Positions 58,113-64,000 of a DNA stretch of 64,000 nt are shown piece after piece. The stretch is taken from contig NZ_JBEHZE010000001.1 in NCBI RefSeq assembly GCF_041058985.1, forward strand, positions 310,001 through 374,000, in the 5' to 3' direction. The notes beneath the pieces were generated by a model. That model was not told the origin of the DNA and ran no database searches. It saw only the letters and a list, made by a program, of their open reading frames with translations. Each line of letters begins with the position of its first letter. Positions within the stretch are counted from its first letter, which is position 1. A program made the position numbers and the translations under genes. The DNA is from Hyphococcus lacteus. Lineage in GTDB: Bacteria > Pseudomonadota > Alphaproteobacteria > Caulobacterales > Parvularculaceae.

Positions 58113-60746
58113 CTAGAAGCTCTTGCGTACAGTCACACCATAAGTCCGAGGTGGATTGGTGTAACCTGAGGCACTACCCGACTGCACAACAGTTGGGAAA
58201 CCTTGCAAGTAGTATTCGTCATCAGTGAGGTTGCGTCCCCAAACCATGACTTCGAAACCGCTTTCAGTTTCGATGCCAATGCTGGCATTCAGCACATTCA
58301 CTTCACGTGTAAGGCTTGCAGGAACATTTTCAATCAACGACACATCTGATTCGTAGATATATTCGATACGACCATAACCACTCACCGTGTCACTAAAGTT
58401 ATGTGAGTAGGTGGCTGACGTTGTCAGGCTGACTTCATGAACGCCCGCAACGCGTGTTCCAGAGAGGTCACGGAAATCTTCGCCAGCGCCACAGTTGACC
58501 ACATCAAATGGCGTACAACCGGCACCAGTGAATGAGTCATACTCTGGATCAAGATAGGTCAGCGCGAATGTCAGTGTTAGCGGCTCGAAAACCTGATAGA
58601 GAGATTCGATTTCAAATCCGCGTACTGACTGTTCACCGGCATTGGCGAGATCGAAGCCGGTGCCGTTAAAGACGTTCGACTGGAAGCCTTCGATTTTCTG
58701 ATCGAAAATCGCAAAGTTGATATAGCCGCCATTAAAGTTTGTCTTGACGCCAAGCTCCAAAAGACGAACGTCCTCTGGTTGCGCTGTCCGACCGAAGCCA
58801 GTCAAAGGATCGGGCGGACGTGAGTCAGATGATAGATTGAAAGCACCCGCCTTAAAGCCCGTCGCATAAGTGAAATATGCATTCAAGCTGTCAGTAAGGT
58901 CATAACCAAGGCGTGCTGTCCAGGCGATGTCGTCACTATCAAGCTTACCGTCATCCAGCGGATCAGCAGGATTCGGGAAATTGACTTGTGGCGCAAAGAA
59001 CTGAGCCGCAGTCAAGGCAGCAAATGGGTTCAATGATGGATCAGCCGCAAGCGCCCCTTGCGCCCCCGCTAATGCACCGTCACGCGCCGCTGTAAAGGCT
59101 GTCGGATTGCTGCCTGCAAGCGTTTGCGCAGCAACAAAGAACGGCGTTGGGTTGGTTGGGTCGAACGGTGTACCAATCAGATTGCCCATAATCGTGGCAG
59201 CCACGAAAGAACCGCCTGCCGACATATCGAACAATGAGAATGAGTCAGTCAGATTGCTGACGCCCGTCGCTGATTTGCTGTCATTGATATAAGAAATACC
59301 ACCGCTAAGCGTCAGGCGATCAGTGACATCGAAATCAAACTGGCCAAATAGCGAGTATGATTCGTTATCCATATTATAGGTACCAAAGACACCTGAACCA
59401 GGTACAAATGATGCCCCAAATGGGATTGGCGTTACTGGACCAAACTCAGGGAACAAGGCTGTCGGCCCTGTGGTCAGCGCGCCAATCAACTGAGAACCGC
59501 CTTCAACGGTAAGAAGGTCCGAACCAAGTGGTGACAGAAGAATGTTGACGAAGTCACGCTGCTGCGTGCCAAACACAACATCACGCTGCAAGAAGACGTC
59601 TTCGTTAAAGTAGAAACCACCAATCAACCAATCGAGACGATTGTCGCCGGTCGAAGCCAAACGAATTTCTTGTGTGAAGGTTTCGTATGAACGATCTTGT
59701 GGGTTTTGCGCGAGGTCAGCACCGGAGAAATCAACGTCGGTATTACCGAAGTCACTTTGCTCACGATAGGCTGTGATGGAGGTCAACTGTGCGCCGCCCA
59801 AATCCCAATCACCCTGAAGCGAAATACCTTTACCTTTAAGAACGTTGAACGTTTCTGCATCAACCGCAACATTACGCGAAAACGGATCTGTACCGTCAGT
59901 AATTTCTTCACCAAGACCGCCAAATGCAACCGGTGCGCCGATGGCTTGGGTCGCGGGACCATTAAGAATAGTCACAGCACCACAGCAGTTTTCGTCGATT
60001 TTGTTGTAGTCACCAATCATACGGAATGAGAGGTTTTCAGTCGGCTCCCAAAGAAGCTGACCGCGAACAGCCCAACGGTCGCGTTCGTTCTGGTCCGTTC
60101 CATCAACAATGTTTGTGTAATACCCTTTACGGTTATTGGTGCTGCCTGAAACCCGGAAGGCCAGCGTATCGGTCAACGGGCCAGTCAAGCTGCCCTTGAA
60201 AAGGACTTGATCATAGTTGCCATAGCTGGCTTCGACGCTACCGCCCCAGTCAAATTCTGGCATTTTGGTAGTGATCGAAATCGCACCCGCCGACACGTTT
60301 TTACCAAACAATGTGGACTGTGGACCACGAAGAACCTCAACCCGTTCCAATGTCGGAAGGTCAAGAACGGCGGCCGCTGAACGAGAGCGATAAACACCAT
60401 CAATAAACACACCAACCGAGCTTTCAATGCCGGGGTTGTTCGCGCCGTTACCAAAGCCACGAATGGTGAAGTTTGTTTGTGAAGAGTTTTGTAGCTGCGT
60501 AATGCGTAACGACGGCACAACGGTTTGCAAATCAATGAGGTCATTGATTTGAGATTTTTCAATTGTTTCTGCGTCAACAACACTAACCGCAATAGGCACT
60601 TCCTGCAGTGTCTGTGCACGCTTGGTTGCCGTAACAACGATTTGATCAGATTGCGCCGACACTCCTGTCGTAGCAACTGCACCCAACGCAACGCCCATGA
60701 GGAGCCGCGTGGAGAACACTTTTAAACCGGAATCCTGTTTCATCAT
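58113..60746 (-). CDS. TonB-dependent outer-membrane receptor
   Basis: 877 residues. Signal peptide (LLMGVALGAVATTGVSA), TonB-box-like QIVVTATKRAQ, plug domain with LQEVPIAVSVVDAETIEK, FTIRGFGNGANNPGIESS and RVEVLRGPQSTLFGKNVSAG, and a barrel ending PRTYGVTVRKSF with the terminal Phe. About residues 510-590 contain an Ala- and Pro-rich stretch (AARDGALAGAQGALAAD) inside an extracellular loop, unusual for a barrel loop. This iron-complex or polymer receptor type is abundant in Hyphomonas-like and sphingomonad genomes; the ligand is unknown. Energy would come from a TonB system such as that at 1-2313. Confidence 0.95.
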   Translation of the reverse strand: MMKQDSGLKVFSTRLLMGVALGAVATTGVSAQSDQIVVTATKRAQTLQEVPIAVSVVDAETIEKSQINDLIDLQTVVPSLRITQLQNSSQTNFTIRGFGNGANNPGIESSVGVFIDGVYRSRSAAAVLDLPTLERVEVLRGPQSTLFGKNVSAGAISITTKMPEFDWGGSVEASYGNYDQVLFKGSLTGPLTDTLAFRVSGSTNNRKGYYTNIVDGTDQNERDRWAVRGQLLWEPTENLSFRMIGDYNKIDENCCGAVTILNGPATQAIGAPVAFGGLGEEITDGTDPFSRNVAVDAETFNVLKGKGISLQGDWDLGGAQLTSITAYREQSDFGNTDVDFSGADLAQNPQDRSYETFTQEIRLASTGDNRLDWLIGGFYFNEDVFLQRDVVFGTQQRDFVNILLSPLGSDLLTVEGGSQLIGALTTGPTALFPEFGPVTPIPFGASFVPGSGVFGTYNMDNESYSLFGQFDFDVTDRLTLSGGISYINDSKSATGVSNLTDSFSLFDMSAGGSFVAATIMGNLIGTPFDPTNPTPFFVAAQTLAGSNPTAFTAARDGALAGAQGALAADPSLNPFAALTAAQFFAPQVNFPNPADPLDDGKLDSDDIAWTARLGYDLTDSLNAYFTYATGFKAGAFNLSSDSRPPDPLTGFGRTAQPEDVRLLELGVKTNFNGGYINFAIFDQKIEGFQSNVFNGTGFDLANAGEQSVRGFEIESLYQVFEPLTLTFALTYLDPEYDSFTGAGCTPFDVVNCGAGEDFRDLSGTRVAGVHEVSLTTSATYSHNFSDTVSGYGRIEYIYESDVSLIENVPASLTREVNVLNASIGIETESGFEVMVWGRNLTDDEYYLQGFPTVVQSGSASGYTNPPRTYGVTVRKSF

Positions 60747-61165
60747 CTAACCTCTGTTTTGCCCCCTCCCTGAATGGGGCGTGCCTAACCCGACTGATTT
60801 GCGCCGCCGGGTCTTGAAAATACTATTCTCTTTTTGATCGGGCCTCGTCCAGTAATGGAATGAGTTTCAACTGCGGTCCGACCAATAGCGTTACAAAATT
60901 ACAACAAACTACAAATGCCAAACATTGCTGCACCGCAACAGTTTACGCGACACGCACGCCCGCTAAGGCGCTTCACCCAACAGCGTCGTTTCAATAGTTC
61001 AAAATTTTGTTAACGAGCTATGAGGATGACTTCAAAGCACAATTTCAAATTGCTGCGATGCGAAATAACTTCTTTCAGTATACTACTTATACTGACCGGG
61101 CATAACCCGCGCATATTCATTCCAAGTAAAGCGAAATAATCGATCGAATTTTGCAAGTTGAATTT
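60747..61165. other. Intergenic region upstream of the TonB receptor gene
   Basis: 419 bp, AT-rich in the half nearest the kinase gene. It contains the 21-bp dyad at 61075-61095. I see no open frame of coding character and no clear iron box. Receptor promoter elements should lie here. Confidence 0.5.
61075..61095. promoter_or_regulatory. 21-bp perfect dyad TCAGTATA-N5-TATACTGA
   Basis: TCAGTATA (61075-61082), CTACT, TATACTGA (61088-61095). The arms are perfect inverted copies of 8 bp. It is not GC-rich and no T tract follows, so an operator fits better than a terminator. It lies about 330 bp before the receptor start and 70 bp after the kinase stop. Confidence 0.5.
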
Positions 61166-62347
61166 TTATGCGACTTCGCGCCCTTGCTCTTGTTTCGTTT
61201 GTTTGGGCATTGAGCCAGGCATTTCATGAACGCGCCGCGACGGAAGAACAATGATTGCGCGCGTCCCCTCGTTCACGACGGAATCGATACGGAACGAACC
61301 ACCATGCGCCTTGGCGATTGCTTGGACCAATGGCAGGCCAAGCCCCAATCCTTCGCGCGAACGCTGAAATGACATGTCGATCTGCTCAAACGGTGCCGTC
61401 ACCTTGTCAAGTAATTCAGGCTTCACGCCTGGGCCGTTATCTTTGACCACAATGGCCAAATCGCCGCCCCGGGTTAACGCAGCACCGATCACGACGGAAA
61501 CACCCTTCGGCGAGAATTTCACCGAATTGTCTACAAGCTTGCGTACCGCCTTGGCCACAAGGCCGCGATCACAACAAATTTCAAGGTTCTCCGAGCAAAG
61601 ACGCTGAACAGGCGTTACTTCTGCAAGACGCAGGGTTTTTTCGATACTACCAAGCGCCTCTTCCATTATGTCGCCGAGGAATACATCCGTTTCATTGATC
61701 CCAATGGGGCCAGAGCGCGCATCAGACGCTAACAACATGTCAGAGACGGAATTCAACAACCGCCGACCACCATCAATAATATACTCCGCATACTCATTGT
61801 GCATATTGTCTTGCTGTTGATCAAAGCGCTCAGCAAGAATTTGACCAAAACCGATAATCGCATTTAATGGTGTGCGCAGCTCATGACTCATGACGGACAT
61901 TAAGCTGTCTTTAAATCGCGCGCCGGCTTCGGCTTGGTCTTTTGCGGTCTTCAATTCGCGCCGGTCATCACTGGCACGCAGAACGAACTTCACCGCGTGA
62001 TGGAATAGCGACCAGTTCATGGGCTTTGCTAAAAATGACGTTGCCCCCGACGCAAATGCACGATCGACCGCATCACTTTGATCACTCGCGGTTATAACCA
62101 TGACTGGAATTTCGCATAGCGTTTCATCTTTACGAATAGCCTCGGTTAGCTCGTAACCGTTCATGTTGGGCATATCGATGTCTGAGATTACAAGGTCTGC
62201 ATCCATCTTTTTAAGACGCGCAAGCGCTTCCGCACCATCTTCTGCGGTCGTGACGCTATAACCAGCTTCTTTCAGCTTTGCCGACGCCAATTCCCGCATA
62301 ACAGGATCGTCATCAGCTAGCAGCACCACTCTTGCGCTATCAGACAA
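61166..62347 (-). CDS. Receiver domain-histidine kinase hybrid
   Basis: 393 residues from TTG 62347, chosen because GGAGGGG lies at ideal distance; the frame also opens 7 codons earlier with another TTG. The receiver domain comes first (VVLLADDDPVMRELASAKL, DLVISDIDMPNMNGYEL with the phospho-Asp, FLAKPMNW), then HisKA (SVMSHELRTPLNAIIGFGQI) and HATPase (KLVDNSVKFSPKG, VKDNGPGVKPELLD, GLGLGLPLVQAIAKAHGG). No membrane helix. A kinase controlled by an N-terminal receiver usually acts inside a phosphorelay. It is divergent from another kinase. Confidence 0.93.
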   Translation of the reverse strand: MSDSARVVLLADDDPVMRELASAKLKEAGYSVTTAEDGAEALARLKKMDADLVISDIDMPNMNGYELTEAIRKDETLCEIPVMVITASDQSDAVDRAFASGATSFLAKPMNWSLFHHAVKFVLRASDDRRELKTAKDQAEAGARFKDSLMSVMSHELRTPLNAIIGFGQILAERFDQQQDNMHNEYAEYIIDGGRRLLNSVSDMLLASDARSGPIGINETDVFLGDIMEEALGSIEKTLRLAEVTPVQRLCSENLEICCDRGLVAKAVRKLVDNSVKFSPKGVSVVIGAALTRGGDLAIVVKDNGPGVKPELLDKVTAPFEQIDMSFQRSREGLGLGLPLVQAIAKAHGGSFRIDSVVNEGTRAIIVLPSRRVHEMPGSMPKQTKQEQGREVA

Positions 62348-62523
62348 AGTCTTTCCCCTCCAGAACAAAAAGTCGCAAATCGCTTAACGCCGGCGCATTT
62401 ACGCAACTTTTTCTTAACAATCACTTTCCGCGAAATCACAGATATAGAAATTAAATTTCAAGTAATTGCCGCCACTATCCTCTTACTCCGCAATATCCGG
62501 GAAAGGTCGAGGATCGTTAACTG

Positions 62524-64000
62524 GTGATTAAGCGCCGCTCCAGATCCATGCGCAGTCGTCTGACCGCGCTTGTTATCGTAGCCATTTTTGGCGCGGTCGT
62601 CATCGCGACCGCGTCATCTGTATGGCGCGAAACCGCACAATATGGTGCCGGAAAGCGAGCAGAACTATTTGCATCAGCCAATGTCTTTGCCTCGGCCATT
62701 TCTGAACATGTGGATAATAAAGATAAATCGGCGACGCTCTATTCATTACGGGCGATCTCTTACATTCCAACAATCGAATATGTAAAAGTTCAAACCACCG
62801 ACGGCAAAACATTCGTTGAATTGGGCAGCGCAACTCAGATCATCAACAAGTCGTCTTTTCAGTTTTTTCCCGAGAATTCACCGCTGTCTATGCTGACTTC
62901 TCGGTCAGCTGTTGCGACTGTGCCGGTGGTTCAAGGCGGCAGGACCATTGCCAAGCTGACAATTCACGCCAACACCGGCGAATTGTCGAGCCGTATCGGG
63001 GTTTTGCTTTACGATGCACTCGTCGCCGCGATTTTCGCTGGCGGTATCGGTGTATTAATCGCACTCAAAATGCAGCGATCCATCACGGATCCTATTCTTA
63101 ACCTCGCGCGGGTCATGGGCCGCGTTCGGGAATCCGGTGATTTTTCGGTGCGTGCAGAAAAAGCAGCTGACGAAGAGACTGCGCAACTGGTTGATACATT
63201 TAATACCATGCTTGATCACATCCAGGATCGCGACGTGATTTTGAAAACTCACCAACGCACGCTGGAAAAAACCGTCGAACAACGAACAAGCCAGTTACGC
63301 ACAGCAAAAGAATCCGCAGAAGCCGCCAATCACGCAAAATCTGATTTCCTCGCGACAATGAGCCACGAGATCCGTACACCAATGAATGGTATGCTCGCCA
63401 TGGCAGACCTTCTCAGCAAGGCCCGCCTTGCGCCGCGCCACCATCGTTACGCCGAAGTTATTGCAAAATCCGGCCAAAGCTTGCTGGCCATCATCAATGA
63501 TATTCTTGATTTTTCCAAAATCGAAGCTGGTCGGCTGGAACTTGAACAAATCGCAGTGCGCCCAGCCGATGTTATCGACGATGTTGTCGGTCTTTTTTGC
63601 GAACGGGCCGCCACTAAAAAAATTGACCTCGCAGCCTATGTTGCCCCTGACGTGCCCGAAGAAATTGAGGGCGATCCAGTGCGGATCTCTCAGGTCATTT
63701 CCAATCTCGTTAATAATGCGCTGAAATTCACCGAAGAAGGTCATGTACTTGTCGCGGTCGAGGTCAAAAAGGGCACGAACCCATCAAGTAACGACAACGT
63801 CACGATTGAGTTTTCAGTTTCGGATACCGGTGTTGGTATTGCGAAAGATAAACAAGCAGCGATTTTCGAAGCCTTCTCCCAGGCCGATCAAACCACAACT
63901 CGTCGCTTTGGCGGCACCGGGCTTGGTCTTGCGATTTGTCGCCGCCTTGTAGAGGCCATGAAAGGTGATATCGGCCTGACCAGTAAGCCGAATAAAGGCT
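62524..64000 (+). CDS. Membrane sensor histidine kinase, C-terminus beyond the window
   Basis: At least 492 codons from GTG 62524, just after an in-frame stop at 62518; GAGGATCG is the likely ribosome site, and ATG 62548 an alternative. Domains: helix 1 (LTALVIVAIFGAVVIATASS), periplasmic sensor of about 130 residues, helix 2 (ALVAAIFAGGIGVLIAL), HAMP, coiled linker, HisKA (FLATMSHEIRTPMNGMLAMA), HATPase with ISNLVNNALKFTEEG, VSDTGVGIAKDKQ and RRFGGTGLGLAICRRLVEAM. The reading frame is still open at 64000, so receiver or Hpt domains, as in BarA-type hybrids, may follow. Confidence 0.92.
   Translation, partial: MIKRRSRSMRSRLTALVIVAIFGAVVIATASSVWRETAQYGAGKRAELFASANVFASAISEHVDNKDKSATLYSLRAISYIPTIEYVKVQTTDGKTFVELGSATQIINKSSFQFFPENSPLSMLTSRSAVATVPVVQGGRTIAKLTIHANTGELSSRIGVLLYDALVAAIFAGGIGVLIALKMQRSITDPILNLARVMGRVRESGDFSVRAEKAADEETAQLVDTFNTMLDHIQDRDVILKTHQRTLEKTVEQRTSQLRTAKESAEAANHAKSDFLATMSHEIRTPMNGMLAMADLLSKARLAPRHHRYAEVIAKSGQSLLAIINDILDFSKIEAGRLELEQIAVRPADVIDDVVGLFCERAATKKIDLAAYVAPDVPEEIEGDPVRISQVISNLVNNALKFTEEGHVLVAVEVKKGTNPSSNDNVTIEFSVSDTGVGIAKDKQAAIFEAFSQADQTTTRRFGGTGLGLAICRRLVEAMKGDIGLTSKPNKG

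Noticed and set aside
1..64000. CRISPR arrays, phage genes, toxin-antitoxin or known defence systems
   Set aside because: No regularly spaced repeats, no cas, integrase, capsid or restriction genes; CcrM is a solitary cell-cycle methyltransferase without a cognate endonuclease beside it.

Overview
The window reads as a chromosomal segment of an alphaproteobacterium, probably of the Caulobacterales/Hyphomonadales type. Evidence: a CcrM-type GANTC methyltransferase directly downstream of rnhB; an F0-only ATP synthase cluster (atpI-atpB-atpE-b'-b) without F1 genes; the mutY / DUF721-dsbA-smc neighbourhood; a TonB2-like energising cluster; a large TonB-dependent receptor. Gene density is high and many starts overlap the preceding stop (TAATG, TGATG, ATGA). 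No phage, insertion sequence, CRISPR array or rRNA was seen; one tRNA (Gln) and one glycine riboswitch are present. The genus cannot be named from sequence reading alone.

Layout. 1-2.3 kb: TonB2-type cluster on the minus strand, then tRNA-Gln. 3.2-11.3 kb: mixed metabolic genes (GFA enzyme, exonuclease-BRCT protein, Pr6Pr-type membrane protein, acyl-CoA dehydrogenase, outer-membrane barrel, threonylcarbamoyl-AMP synthase, FAD monooxygenase, lipoprotein methyltransferase). 11.3-13.5 kb: small accessory stretch with three unrecognised genes and a possible kinase remnant. 13.5-19.1 kb: FAD-linked oxidase, yaaA, a 51-residue membrane protein behind a densely structured regulatory region, dipeptidase, two small glycosyltransferase-family genes, another small membrane protein. 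19.2-22.5 kb: radical SAM protein, rnhB, ccrM. 22.5-32.6 kb: lipocalin, acid phosphatase, acyl-CoA carboxylase beta chain, mutY, DUF721, DsbA-like lipoprotein, smc, HAD hydrolase. 32.6-34.9 kb: ArsR-controlled VOC/SRPBCC operon. 35.2-38.5 kb: F0 ATP synthase operon ending in a DUF924 gene. 38.5-44.8 kb: glutamate-synthase-like protein and the glycine cleavage operon under a tandem glycine riboswitch. 44.8-49.9 kb: Fur-family regulator and a ferric iron ABC transporter split over two strands. 49.9-57.9 kb: two amidohydrolases, PhoD, a membrane protein, adenine deaminase, SYLF protein, DUF423 protein. 58.1-64 kb: TonB-dependent receptor and two divergent sensor kinases, the last cut by the window end.

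Most of the window is ordinary core genome. The least explained signals are non-coding or very small: the 345-bp region before the 51-residue protein (16-bp direct repeats, several dyads, and two TGCGCA-N5-TGCGCA sites exactly 30 bp apart, the second inside a promoter spacer); two TTAGG-N6-CCTAA operators exactly 50 bp apart at the arsR gene, one covering its start codon; four GANTC sites and a 16-bp palindrome before ccrM; and three membrane proteins of 31-51 residues. Iron and zinc themes recur (TonB2 cluster, TonB receptor, Fe(III) ABC transporter, Fur-family regulator).
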